Positions 43,801 to 52,549 of a stretch of 64,000 bases of DNA are shown here, piece after piece. The notes under the pieces are model-generated. The model saw nothing but the letters and a program-made list of their open reading frames with translations. It was not told the origin of the DNA and ran no database searches. The stretch spans positions 186,001 to 250,000 of the forward strand of contig NZ_JAHBAY010000002.1 in the NCBI RefSeq assembly GCF_018499875.1. Reading direction: 5' to 3'. Numbering within the stretch: the stretch's first letter is position 1; every line of letters starts with the position of its first letter. Source of the stretch: Kineosporia corallincola. Lineage in GTDB: Bacteria > Actinomycetota > Actinomycetes > Actinomycetales > Kineosporiaceae. A program made the position numbers and the translations under genes.

Positions 43801-46800
43801 GACGATCAGCGGCAGCGGCTTCACCGGTGCCACCGGGGTGTCGTTCGGCGGCACCCCGGTCCCGGTCGGCCAGCTGACGGTCAGCAGCGACAGCAGCATC
43901 ACCGTGACCGCCCCGCCCGGAACGGCCGGCACCGTGGTGGTCACGGTCACCGCCCCGGGCGGCACCTCCGGGAACGTGCTGGGTGCCAGCAACTTCACCT
44001 ACGTCGCGGCTCCGGTGGTCAGCGGGATCAGCCCGAACACCGGCGCCACCGCCGGCGACCCGCTGACCGGGATCACCATCTCCGGCTCCGGTTTCAGCGG
44101 CGCCACCAGCGTGGACTTCGGCGGCACCGCCGTCACCCCGCTGTCGGTCACGAACACCCAGATCACGCTGCTCGGGTTCCCGGCTCATGCCACCGGCCCG
44201 GTGTACGTGCGGGTGACCACGCCCAACGGCGGTACCAGCGCGCAGACCGCGTCGTCGGTGTTCACCTACGTCGGCACCCCGACCCTCACGTCCATCACCC
44301 CGGACACCGGCCCGGTCGGCGGCGGTGGTGACGTGGTGCTCACCGGAACCGGTTTCACCAACGCCACCTCCGTGCAGTTCGGCGCGACGGCGGGCACCAA
44401 CCTGCGCAAGGACTCCGACACCCAGATCACCGTGCAGGTCCCGTCCGGCGTCACGGCCGGCACCCGCAACGTCACCGTGGTCTCCAGCTACGGCACCTCG
44501 AACGCACAGACCTACACCTACGCGGCCCTGCCGGTGCTGACGTCGCTCACCCCGGGCACCGGCACGATCGCCGGCGGCACCACGGTCACGCTGACCGGTA
44601 CCGGGTTCACCGGGGCGACCGACGTCAGATTCGGGACGACGTCAGCACCGGGACCGATCACCGTGAGCGGGCCCACCAGCATCACCGTGACCACCCCCGC
44701 GCACGCGGCGGGCACGGTACCGGTCACCGTGACCGGCCCCGGCGGCACGTCGGTGACGGTCCCGGTCGCGGGTGACTTCACCTTCGTCGCCCAGCCGGTG
44801 GTCACCGCGGTCAGCCCGGCCGCCGGCCCGACCACCGGGGGCACCTCCGTCACCGTCACCGGCAGCGGATTCCTGACCGCGAGCGGGGCGGCCGCGGTGA
44901 AGTTCGGCGGCACCGACGCCACCAGCTACACCGTGGTCGGCGACACCACGATCACCGCCGTCACCCCGGCCCACGGGGCGGGCGCCGCCGATGTCACGGT
45001 GACCACCGCCGACGGCGGAACCAGCGCCGCCGGAACGGTCTTCACCTATCTCGGTGCCCCGGCCGTGACCGGCCTGAGCCCGTCGAGCGGGTCGGTGACC
45101 GGCAACAACACGGTCACCGTCACCGGCGCCGGGTTCACCCCGGGCAGCACCGTGGCCTTCGGCGCCATCCCGGCGACCGTGGTGGCGGTGAACGGCACGA
45201 CCGGGATCACGGTCACCGCGCCGGCCGGCACCGGAACGGTGGACGTCCGGGTCACCACGGCGGGCGGTGTCTCACCGAACACGGGTGCGGACGACTACAC
45301 CTACGTGGGCACCCCGGTGGTCTCCGGCCTGTCCCCGATCGCGGGCGACGCCGGTGGCGGTGAGCAGGTCAGCATCACCGGCTCCGGGTTCATCGGGGTG
45401 ACCGGCGTCGACTTCGGCGGCACCGCGGCCACCACGGTGGACCGGCGCAGCGACACGCTGATCGTGGCGACCACCCCGGCGCACGCGGCCGGAGCCGTCA
45501 ACGTGCACGTCACCACCACCCTCGGCGGCACCTCGGCCGACGCCCCGGCCAACCGGTACACGTTCGTGGCCGGCCCGGCCGTCACCGGCATCGCCCCGTC
45601 CTCCGGCAGCACTGCCGGCGGAACCCTGGTCACGGTCAGCGGTTCCGGGTTCACCGGCGCCACCGGGGTGCGGTTCGGCAACCTGGCCGCGGGCAGCCCG
45701 ACCGTGGTCAACGACAACCAGATCACGGCGGTGGCCCCGGCCGGCGCGGCCGGCACCGTGCACGTCACGGTGACCGGCGTGTACGCCACCTCGCCGGCCG
45801 TCAGCGCCGACCAGTTCACCTACCTGGCCGGGCCCACCGTCACCGGTGTCGCCCCCGACTCCGGCCCGGCCGGCGGCGCGACCCTGGTGACGATCAGCGG
45901 CACCGGCTTCACCGCCGGCTCCACCGTGGCGTTCGGCGCCAACGCCGGCACCGGCGTGCAGTTCGTCAGTGACACCCAGCTGCGCGTCACCTCACCGGCC
46001 GGCGGCGCCGGGGTGGTGGACGTCGCGGTCACCACCCCGGGCGGCACCTCCGACGTCTCGGGCACCCGGGACGACTTCCGGTACGTGGGGACGCCGACGG
46101 TCACCTCCGTGGCACCGGTTTCCGGGGCGGTGGCCGGGGGCGACACGGTCGTCGTCACCGGCACCCAGTTCTACGACGTCACCGGCGTGACCTTCGGTGG
46201 CGCGGCGGCCACCGGTGTCACCCGGGACAGTGCCACCCAGCTGACCGTGACCACCCCGGCGCACGCCGCCGGGGCGGTGGACGTGGAGGTCACCACGGCC
46301 TCGGGCGGCACCTCGGCCCCGGCCTCCTTCACCTACGAGCCGCTGCCGACCGTCACCGCGGTCAGCCCGGACACCGGCGGCACCGGCGGCGGCACCGTCG
46401 TCACCCTCACCGGCAGCGGCCTGACCAACGCCACGCAGGTGTACTTCGGCACCGTGGCGGCGCAGTCCTTCACCGTGGACTCGGACAGCCAGATCACCGC
46501 CACCAGCCCGGCGATGGGCATGCCCGGCACGTTCCACGTCACCGTCGAGGGCCCGTTCGGCACCTCCGCGGCGACCGCGACGGACGGGTTCACCTACGCC
46601 GGCGCGCCGACGCTCACCTCGCTCAACCCGGCCCGCGGCGCGCTCGGCGGCGGCACCGTGGTCACGGTGATCGGCCAGGGCTTCACCAGCGCCTCGGAGA
46701 TCCTGATCGACGGGACGCCGGTGGCGGCCTCGGCGGTCACCTTCGTCAGCGCCACGCAGCTGCGGCTGACCACCCCGGCGCACGCGGCCGGCTCGGTGCA

Positions 46801-49800
46801 GGTGGCGGTGCGCACCGCCTCCGGCACCTCGGGGACCACACCGTTCGTCTTCGTCGACATCCCCTCGATCACGTCGGTGACCCCGGACCGGGGCGGCGAG
46901 CGCGGCGGCACGGCCGTGGTGGTGCGGGGCACCGGGTTCGACTCGGCCACCGGGGTCAGCTTCGGCCCGGACACCGCGTCGTTCGCGATCGTCAGCCCGA
47001 CCGAGATCCACACCACGTCGCCGGGCGGTACCGGCACGGTGAGCGTGCGGATCACGAACGACGGCGGGACCTCGCAGTCCACCGCGCAGACGGCGTTCCA
47101 GTACCTGCCCGCGCCGGCCGTCACCGGTCTCTCGCCGTCCGTGGGTGCCCTGACCGGAGGCGCTCAGGTGACCATCGACGGCACCGGGTTCACCAGCGAC
47201 GCGAGCGTGAAGTTCGGTGCGCTCAGCGCGGCCGTGACGTTCGTGAGCACCACCCGGCTGACGGCGACGGTGCCGGTGGCCACCTCGTCCGGCTCCGTCG
47301 ACGTGGTGGTGACCACGCCCAACGGTGACTCGGCCACGGCCGGCACGGTGAACGACTTCACCTATGTGACAACGCCTTCCGTCACCGGGTTGAGCCCGGC
47401 CAGCGGCCCGTCCGGCGGCGGCACGGTGGTGACGGTCAGCGGCAGCGACTTCACCGGCGCCACGGCCGTGTTCTTCGGCACGGTGGCGGCCGCGAGCTTC
47501 ACGGTGAGCAGCGACGGCAGCATCACGGCGACCGCCCCGGCGGGTGCGGCGGGCCCGGTCGACGTGACGGTGACCGGCCCGGCGGGCACCTCGGCCACCT
47601 CGCCGTCCTCGCGGTTCAGCTACCTGGCCACGCCGGTGGTGGGCGGGGTCTCGCCGTCCAGCGGTGCGGTGGCCGGTGGCACGCTGGTGACGCTCAGCGG
47701 CAGCGGTTTCACCGGGGCGACGGCCGTGTTCTTCGGCGCGGTCGCGGCGACGGGCTTCACGGTGAACTCGGACGGCAGCATCACGGCCACGGCCCCGGCG
47801 GGTGCGGCGGGCACGGTCGACGTGACGGTGACCGGCCCGGCGGGCACCTCGGCCACCTCGCCGTCGTCCCGTTTCCAGTACGTGGCCGCGGCGCCGGTGC
47901 CCACGGTGGGCGGTGTCTCGCCGTCCACCGGCTCGTCGGGCGGCGGCACCCAGGTGACGATCAGCGGCAGCGGGTTCAGCGGTGCCACGGCCGTGTTCTT
48001 CGGCTCGGTGGCGGCGACGGGCTTCACGGTGAACTCGGACGGCAGCATCACGGCGACCGCCCCGGCGGGCACCGTGGGCACGGTCGACGTCACCGTGGTC
48101 ACCCCGGGCGGCACCTCGGCCACCTCGTCGTCGGCGCGGTTCCAGTACGTGTCGGCGCCGCCGGTCCCGGCGGTCAGCGGGATCTCGCCGGCCACCGGCC
48201 CGGCCGGCACGGTGGTGACGATCAGCGGCAGCGGGTTCACCGGCGCCACCACCGTGTACTTCGGCACGGTCGCGGTGACGGCGTTCACGGTGAACCCGGA
48301 CGGCACGATCACGGTGACCGCCCCGACCGGGGTCACCGGCACGGCCGACATCACCGTGACCGGCCCGGGCGGCACCTCGGCGCCCTCGCCGTCGGCACGG
48401 TTCCAGTACACGAGCGCGCCGCTGGCCCCGGCGGTCACCGGTCTCTCACCGGACAACGGCCCGGTGGCCGGCGGCACCACGGTGACGATCACCGGCACCG
48501 GGTTCACCGGCGCCACCCAGGTGACGTTCGGGGGCACGGCGGCGGCGAGCTTCACCGTGGTCGACGACACCACGATCACCGCGCTCACCCCGGCCGGGCA
48601 GGCCGGTGACCGCGCGGTGCGGGTGGTCACGCCGGTCGGCACGTCGCCGGTCAGCGCGGCCGCGACCTACACCTACACGGCGGCGCCGGGCGTCACCGCG
48701 GTGTCGCCCTACGCCGGCACCACCGCCGGCGGCACCCGGGTGACGATCACCGGCACCCGGCTGACCGGGGCCACCGCGGTGACGTTCGACGGCATCACGG
48801 TGGCGCCGACGGTGACCGATGACACCACCCTGACCGCCGTCACCCCGGCGCACGCGGCCGGCCCGGTCGACGTCACGGTGACCGGGCCCACCGGCACCGG
48901 CACCCTGACCCAGGGCTACCGCTACGTGGCGCCAGGCTCGGCGCCGGTGCTCACGGCGGTGACGCCCTCGCGCGGCCCGGCCGCCGGGGGTGACACGGTG
49001 ACCCTGAGCGGCGTCGGGCTGACCGGTGCGAGTGCGGTGACGCTGGGTGGCACGAGCGTGTCGTTCACCGTGGTCAGCGACACCGAGATCACCCTCACCG
49101 TGCCGATCAACGGCACCGGCACAGCGGTTTTCCGGGTCACCACGGCCAACGGCACGAGCACGGACGACGTCAGTTACACCTATGTGCCGCTGACCGAGCT
49201 GCCGCAGATCACGTCGATCACCCCGGAGGTGGGGCCGGTCGCGGGCGGCACCGTGCTGACGATCAGCGGGTCGAACTTCGACGAGCAGACCACGGTCGCG
49301 TTCGACGGGGTGCCGGGTGAGGGCGTCACCCTCGGCCCGGACGTCGGCGGGGCGGGCCTGCGCGGTGCGGCGGTGCCGGCCGGGATCCGGGCGGCGTACT
49401 CGAACACGCTGACCGTGCTCTCACCGGCCCACGCCCAGGGCCCGGTCACCGTGACGGTGACCAACGCGGCCGGGACGATCAGCTTCGTGCAGGCCTTCAC
49501 GTTCATCCCGCAGCCGTCGGCGGCCGCGTTCACGGTGGAGGTGGTCACCGGGTCGACGTCGGTGATCGCGCCGCGCGGCCCGGAGTACGCCGGGCTGACG
49601 GTGGACGCCTGCGGCAGCCCGACCGGGCCGGGCACCGTGACGGTCGGCGCCCGCAGCCTGTCGTGCGTGTACACCGCGCCCGACGCGGTGGGTACCGACA
49701 GTTTCACGATCACCGCCACCGACGTGCTCGGGCAGTCGGTCACCCAGACCGCCCAGGTGACGATCGTGGCCGCCGACGGCGGCGGCGGTACCGGGACCGG

Positions 49801-50167
49801 TGGTGAGGGTGGCAACGACTCCGGTGACGGCGACGGCGGCGGGGGCACGGGGACCGGTGGTGAGGGTGGCAACGACTCCGGTGACGGCGACGGCGACGGC
49901 GACGGCGGCGGGGGCACGGGGACCGGTGGTGAGGGCGGCAACGACTCCGGTGACGGTGCCGGGTCGGGTGCCGGGGCGGGTTCCGGCTCGGGCGACGGCG
50001 GGCTGGCTTTCACCGGGACGCCGTACTTCCTGGTGCCGGCGATCGGGCTGGGCTTCCTGCTGATCATGGCGGGCACCGGCCTGGTGAGCGTCGACGCGCT
50101 GCGTCGCACCGAGCAGACCGGGCGTGCCGGGCGTGCCGGGCGCGGGGAGCGCGGGCACCGGGGGTGA
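40808..50167 (+). CDS. Giant cell-wall surface protein: 30 IPT/TIG repeats and LAFTG sorting signal
   Basis: 3119 aa. A long N-terminal region rich in Pro, Gly and Ser precedes a signal-peptide-like segment (ARGLVGLLMAGVLIPAGAQSG, about residues 72-92). GTG 41006 would give a normal short signal peptide but lacks a ribosome site, while GGGGGAA supports ATG 40808. A domain of about 200 residues with two Cys follows. Then come 30 immunoglobulin-like IPT/TIG units of 80-90 aa, each opening like P-x-V-T-x-x-x-P-x-x-G-x-x-x-G-G-T. A short Ig-like domain, an acidic Gly/Asp linker and LAFTG (residues 3066-3070) with a hydrophobic helix and basic tail form a class E sortase (LAxTG) signal. A stalk-like adhesin or wall protein is likely. 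Confidence 0.92.
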   Translation: MRAWVNRLGDNRLVAKWRGTASADLTQGAGHSPADQRPPAGDGSPAGTSPAGNRSPGNRPAATGRPVRTATARGLVGLLMAGVLIPAGAQSGSAFSGTVISNANVLNGSVKLLAAATVNITSVVKSEYPGTPSNQAANLSGLGIDTVASAGLVNSAATADPLYDRANSSADLASLNVASGLISLGPTHSQCAATGSGVTGSSTVTGLSLGGGLSLGAAVPTGVIPANYTIPLTLAGLTAGSLILNYQDSTNQGSGQYAKKVIAVRAVISAAGLANVNLDIGTSECGTSVPTTPAVSAITPVKGGEPGGTSVTVTGTGFLGTTDVKFGATSATSYTINSLTSITAIAPAGTGTVDVRVVNPAGTSANTAADDFTYVPKPVITSITPVRGPTAGGTTVTITGTSLANATAVSFGGTAATSFSADSATQVTAVAPAGSAGQIDVRVTTAGGQSDVVTADQYTYVAAPAVTSISPAVGALAGGTVVTVTGTGLANATSVKFGTATGTITANTGTSITVTSPAGSAGTVDLTVTTAGGTSANTANDDFTYIGQPTVTAVSPGTGPAAGGTSVTITGTGFAGLSGASAVQFGGTNATGYTVNSATSITATAPAGSAGTVDVTVTNPAGTSAASAADQFTYIALPTVSGVSPATGPTAGGNTVTVTGTGFTGATQVAFGANNGSGLSVVNATTLTVTVPAGTGTADVRVTTPGGTSANTAADNYVYAGSPTVTGISPSAGPVAGGTSVVLTGTNLTGTTAVSFGGTPAAGFTVNSATQITATTPAGSAGPAAVAVTTPGGSFTTTGANRFTYTAAPVITSLSPSSVPAAGGLAMTISGSNFTGMTSVRIDGQSVVGVLVNDSTITVALIPAHAVGPADVTVTTTNGGTSAATSAAVLTYVGQPTLTSVSPNSGPMAGGNTVTLTGAGFTNVDSVNFGAQGATFTKVSDTQITATVPSSLAGQTVNVSVTSLAYGISGTRPYTYVAAPVVTGLSPNSGPEAGGRTVTISGSGFTGATGVSFGGTPVPVGQLTVSSDSSITVTAPPGTAGTVVVTVTAPGGTSGNVLGASNFTYVAAPVVSGISPNTGATAGDPLTGITISGSGFSGATSVDFGGTAVTPLSVTNTQITLLGFPAHATGPVYVRVTTPNGGTSAQTASSVFTYVGTPTLTSITPDTGPVGGGGDVVLTGTGFTNATSVQFGATAGTNLRKDSDTQITVQVPSGVTAGTRNVTVVSSYGTSNAQTYTYAALPVLTSLTPGTGTIAGGTTVTLTGTGFTGATDVRFGTTSAPGPITVSGPTSITVTTPAHAAGTVPVTVTGPGGTSVTVPVAGDFTFVAQPVVTAVSPAAGPTTGGTSVTVTGSGFLTASGAAAVKFGGTDATSYTVVGDTTITAVTPAHGAGAADVTVTTADGGTSAAGTVFTYLGAPAVTGLSPSSGSVTGNNTVTVTGAGFTPGSTVAFGAIPATVVAVNGTTGITVTAPAGTGTVDVRVTTAGGVSPNTGADDYTYVGTPVVSGLSPIAGDAGGGEQVSITGSGFIGVTGVDFGGTAATTVDRRSDTLIVATTPAHAAGAVNVHVTTTLGGTSADAPANRYTFVAGPAVTGIAPSSGSTAGGTLVTVSGSGFTGATGVRFGNLAAGSPTVVNDNQITAVAPAGAAGTVHVTVTGVYATSPAVSADQFTYLAGPTVTGVAPDSGPAGGATLVTISGTGFTAGSTVAFGANAGTGVQFVSDTQLRVTSPAGGAGVVDVAVTTPGGTSDVSGTRDDFRYVGTPTVTSVAPVSGAVAGGDTVVVTGTQFYDVTGVTFGGAAATGVTRDSATQLTVTTPAHAAGAVDVEVTTASGGTSAPASFTYEPLPTVTAVSPDTGGTGGGTVVTLTGSGLTNATQVYFGTVAAQSFTVDSDSQITATSPAMGMPGTFHVTVEGPFGTSAATATDGFTYAGAPTLTSLNPARGALGGGTVVTVIGQGFTSASEILIDGTPVAASAVTFVSATQLRLTTPAHAAGSVQVAVRTASGTSGTTPFVFVDIPSITSVTPDRGGERGGTAVVVRGTGFDSATGVSFGPDTASFAIVSPTEIHTTSPGGTGTVSVRITNDGGTSQSTAQTAFQYLPAPAVTGLSPSVGALTGGAQVTIDGTGFTSDASVKFGALSAAVTFVSTTRLTATVPVATSSGSVDVVVTTPNGDSATAGTVNDFTYVTTPSVTGLSPASGPSGGGTVVTVSGSDFTGATAVFFGTVAAASFTVSSDGSITATAPAGAAGPVDVTVTGPAGTSATSPSSRFSYLATPVVGGVSPSSGAVAGGTLVTLSGSGFTGATAVFFGAVAATGFTVNSDGSITATAPAGAAGTVDVTVTGPAGTSATSPSSRFQYVAAAPVPTVGGVSPSTGSSGGGTQVTISGSGFSGATAVFFGSVAATGFTVNSDGSITATAPAGTVGTVDVTVVTPGGTSATSSSARFQYVSAPPVPAVSGISPATGPAGTVVTISGSGFTGATTVYFGTVAVTAFTVNPDGTITVTAPTGVTGTADITVTGPGGTSAPSPSARFQYTSAPLAPAVTGLSPDNGPVAGGTTVTITGTGFTGATQVTFGGTAAASFTVVDDTTITALTPAGQAGDRAVRVVTPVGTSPVSAAATYTYTAAPGVTAVSPYAGTTAGGTRVTITGTRLTGATAVTFDGITVAPTVTDDTTLTAVTPAHAAGPVDVTVTGPTGTGTLTQGYRYVAPGSAPVLTAVTPSRGPAAGGDTVTLSGVGLTGASAVTLGGTSVSFTVVSDTEITLTVPINGTGTAVFRVTTANGTSTDDVSYTYVPLTELPQITSITPEVGPVAGGTVLTISGSNFDEQTTVAFDGVPGEGVTLGPDVGGAGLRGAAVPAGIRAAYSNTLTVLSPAHAQGPVTVTVTNAAGTISFVQAFTFIPQPSAAAFTVEVVTGSTSVIAPRGPEYAGLTVDACGSPTGPGTVTVGARSLSCVYTAPDAVGTDSFTITATDVLGQSVTQTAQVTIVAADGGGGTGTGGEGGNDSGDGDGGGGTGTGGEGGNDSGDGDGDGDGGGGTGTGGEGGNDSGDGAGSGAGAGSGSGDGGLAFTGTPYFLVPAIGLGFLLIMAGTGLVSVDALRRTEQTGRAGRAGRGERGHRG
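41676..49520 (+). repeat. Array of 30 IPT/TIG-encoding units (about 255 bp each)
   Basis: I count thirty starts of the P-x-x-x-x-(S/T/A)P-x-x-G-x-x-x-G-G motif across the array. Most units differ by 40% or more in protein, but three in a row (about 47374-48150) are nearly the same, sharing TGATAVFFG-type and SDGSITATAPAG tracts. This indicates recent duplication or gene conversion within that part. Confidence 0.9.
49778..49990 (+). repeat. Acidic Gly/Asp linker repeats before the sorting signal
   Basis: A 42-bp core encoding GTGGEGGNDSGDGD occurs at 49793, 49850 and 49919. The last gap is 12 bp longer because of an extra GGCGACGGCGAC. The linker probably spans the cell wall between the repeats and the sortase anchor and may bind cations. 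In-frame expansion is likely. Confidence 0.85.
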
Positions 50168-50402
50168 TCCGGAAGGGGACGGCAGTCCGGCCGCGAGGCC
50201 GGGCCGCCGCCTGTCCCGGCACTCGCGCTGCCCGGCCGCTGCCCGGCCCGGCCGCTGCTCGGTGCGGGCCGGCGACGGTCTCCGCGTCCGGCCTGGCAGT
50301 GACCCGCTGACCCGCTGAGCTGAATCTGGAGACCGATCCGACGGTGGTCGTCCCGGAACCGATCTCCGTCCTGAGACGGATGTCGGGGCCGGTCCGCCTG
50401 CC

Positions 50403-50408
50403 TAGGGT
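50403..50408 (+). promoter_or_regulatory. -10 element TAGGGT of the third two-component operon
   Basis: TAGGGT is followed by 7 nt and an in-frame GTG at 50416. This supports a leaderless start there rather than the longer open frame from 50344. Confidence 0.45.
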
Positions 50409-50415
50409 GGCCGAC

Positions 50416-51771
50416 GTGGCAGGGCGAATGTGGGGACGGCGACGACGGCGGCAGGCACCACGGCCACCTGCATGGTTGTCGTCCTGGACACCCACCTGGC
50501 CGGAGCGGCTCCGGCCAGGGCTGCGGTGGCCTCGTGCGCGGCGTCCTGAGGGCTCGTGGCCCGGCCGCCCGTCGCGTCCGGCGGGGCCGGCTCGGGTGAC
50601 TCGGGCGGTCGGCGCTGGGCTGAATGCCGCCGTGCCTGCGCTGATCGTCTTGTTCACCGTGGGCGTGGTGCTCGACAGCACGGACCGGGGACCGCTGCGC
50701 TGGTGCGGGTTGCTGGCCGGGTCGGCGGCCGGGATGTCGCTGTACCGGCGGCACCGGAATCCGGAACGGGTGCTGGTCCTGAACCTACTGCTGGGCGCCG
50801 TGAGCCAGGTGATCGCGCCGGAGGCGCTGTTTCCCTATGCCGCGCTGGTGGCCCTGTGGACGCTGACCGCCCGTCGTCCCGTCGTCCGGTCGCTACCCGC
50901 GCTCGCCGGGGTGATGGGACTGACGTTGCTGGTGCTGCCCTCGCACGTGCACGTGCGTGCCAATGTGGAGTTCGCCGTCGTGGTGGCGGCGACGGTGTGG
51001 GCTCTGGCCTTCGCGCTACGCAGCCATCGGCTGATGATCGAGCAGGCCGCCGCGCGCAGTGCGGTGGAGGAGCAGTCCCGCCTGGCCCGCGACGTCCACG
51101 ACGTGATCGCCCACGGGGTCTCGGTGATCGTGGTGCAGGCCGCCGCTGCGGACGACGTCTTCGACACCCACCCCGACCGTGCCCGTCAGGCCCTGCGCTC
51201 GATCGAGGCCACTGGCCGGGACGCCCTCACCGAACTCCGCACCCTCCTGTCTCGCGACAACAGGTTGAAAAGCGAAGCGGATGCGGCGAACACCACTCCA
51301 CAACCGACGCTGGAGCGCCTCGGTCCCGACGTGATCGGCCCCCTGGAGGCGGCGGGTCTGCGGGTCGCGGTGCAGGTGCAGGGTGACCCGTCGAGCCTGC
51401 CGCCGGGGGTCCAGCTGAGTGCGTTCCGGATCATCCAGGAGTCGCTGACCAACGTGCTGCGGCACGGCGCCGGTGCTCCGGCCCGGGTGCGGGTGACGGT
51501 GGGCGAGCGAGGGCTGGAGCTGCTGGTGGACAACGTGTGGGTGCGGGACGGCGTGGTCGACGGCGCGGTGGAGGGCGAGTCGGTGGGGGGCGCAACGGTG
51601 GACGCCGGACGCGCGGGTGCTGGTTCGGTCCCGGGCCGGGGGATCGCCGGGATGCGGGAGCGGGCCGCCCTGGTCGGGGGCGTGCTGGAGGCGGGCCCGG
51701 TGGAGGCCGGGCCCGGGTGGCCGGGCGGTTTCCGGGTCAGCGCGCGGCTTCCGGTGCGGGGGCGGGTCTGA
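50416..51771 (+). CDS. NarL-type sensor histidine kinase
   Basis: 451 aa from GTG 50416; ATG 50428, with AGGG close upstream, is an alternative. A basic, Pro/Arg-rich leader precedes four to five membrane helices (about residues 67-200). The HisKA_3 box SRLARDVHDVIAHGVSVIVVQ has the phospho-acceptor His at about 228. HATPase_c has IIQESLTNVLRHGAG and a G-box split by an unusual Gly/Val/Asp insertion (DGVVDGAVEGESVGGATVDAG) before PGRGIAGMRERA. The stop overlaps the next start (TGATG). This resembles DesK/LiaS-type kinases. Confidence 0.9.
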   Translation: MAGRMWGRRRRRQAPRPPAWLSSWTPTWPERLRPGLRWPRARRPEGSWPGRPSRPAGPARVTRAVGAGLNAAVPALIVLFTVGVVLDSTDRGPLRWCGLLAGSAAGMSLYRRHRNPERVLVLNLLLGAVSQVIAPEALFPYAALVALWTLTARRPVVRSLPALAGVMGLTLLVLPSHVHVRANVEFAVVVAATVWALAFALRSHRLMIEQAAARSAVEEQSRLARDVHDVIAHGVSVIVVQAAAADDVFDTHPDRARQALRSIEATGRDALTELRTLLSRDNRLKSEADAANTTPQPTLERLGPDVIGPLEAAGLRVAVQVQGDPSSLPPGVQLSAFRIIQESLTNVLRHGAGAPARVRVTVGERGLELLVDNVWVRDGVVDGAVEGESVGGATVDAGRAGAGSVPGRGIAGMRERAALVGGVLEAGPVEAGPGWPGGFRVSARLPVRGRV

Positions 51772-52442
51772 TGACGGCCGCGGCTGGGCGTCCGGTGCGG
51801 GTGCTGGTGGCCGACGACCAGGAGCTGGTACGAAGCGGCTTCGGGATGGTGCTCGACGCCCGGCCTGATCTGGAGGTCGTGGGCGAGGCGGCGGACGGGG
51901 CCCAGGCGGTCCGGCTGGCGGGCGCGCTGAAGCCGGACGTCGTCCTCATGGACGTGCGGATGCCGGTGATGGACGGTCTGGAGGCCACCCGCCGCATCGT
52001 CGCGGCCGGACCGGGCCCGCGAGTGCTCGTGCTGACCACCTACGACGTGGACGACGCGGTGCACGCCGCGCTGCGGGCCGGCGCGAGCGGGTTCCTGCTG
52101 AAGGACGTGCGCCCGGCCGACCTTGCCGAGGCGATCCGGGTGGTGGTGCGGGGGGACTCGCTGCTGGCGCCGTCGGTCACCCGGCGCCTGATCGACGAAT
52201 TCACGGCGCTGTCGCCCGGCGGCCCGCGGCCCGATCTGAAGGTGCTGACCGGGCGCGAGGTGGAGATCCTGCGGCTGGTGGCGCTGGCCCTGTCGAACGC
52301 TGAGATCGCCGGGCGGTTGTGGATCACCGAGGCCACGGTGAAGTCCCACGTGTCGGCGGTGCTGCGCAAGCTCGGTCTGCGCGACCGGGTGCACGCCGTG
52401 GTCGCCGCCTACGACGCCGGCCTGGTGCACCCGAAACGCTGA
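51771..52442 (+). CDS. NarL/LuxR-type response regulator
   Basis: 223 aa. Receiver with VLVADDQELVRSGF, phospho-acceptor Asp in VVLMDVRMPVMDG (about residue 61), switch lysine in FLLKDVRPADL, and a LuxR helix-turn-helix LTGREVEILRLVALALSNAEIAGRL. Its ATG shares a base with the kinase stop, so the pair is tightly coupled. Longer open frames upstream lie within the kinase gene and are not used. Confidence 0.94.
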   Translation: MTAAAGRPVRVLVADDQELVRSGFGMVLDARPDLEVVGEAADGAQAVRLAGALKPDVVLMDVRMPVMDGLEATRRIVAAGPGPRVLVLTTYDVDDAVHAALRAGASGFLLKDVRPADLAEAIRVVVRGDSLLAPSVTRRLIDEFTALSPGGPRPDLKVLTGREVEILRLVALALSNAEIAGRLWITEATVKSHVSAVLRKLGLRDRVHAVVAAYDAGLVHPKR

Positions 52443-52549
52443 GACCCCGGGAAGAGCGAGACGCCGGGAAGAGGCGGACGCGGGAACGGGTTCGCACGGG
52501 GGGGCCGGACAGTGGCGGGATACACCGGGAACGACGGGGAGCCAAGGGC

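Noticed and set aside
41542-49161. Many minus-strand open frames of 60-340 aa opposite the IPT gene
   Set aside because: They repeat at the same spacing as the IPT units and read as Val/Pro-rich mirror sequence, so they are antisense shadows of the repeats.
41676-49520. CRISPR-like or satellite array
   Set aside because: The period is about 255 bp, the units are diverged, in frame and encode IPT/TIG domains. There are no short identical repeats with unique spacers.
50168-50402. Terminator or small gene after the IPT gene
   Set aside because: The stretch is GC-rich with CCCGGCCGCTG-type repeats, but I could not define a stem with a T-tract or a convincing start site.
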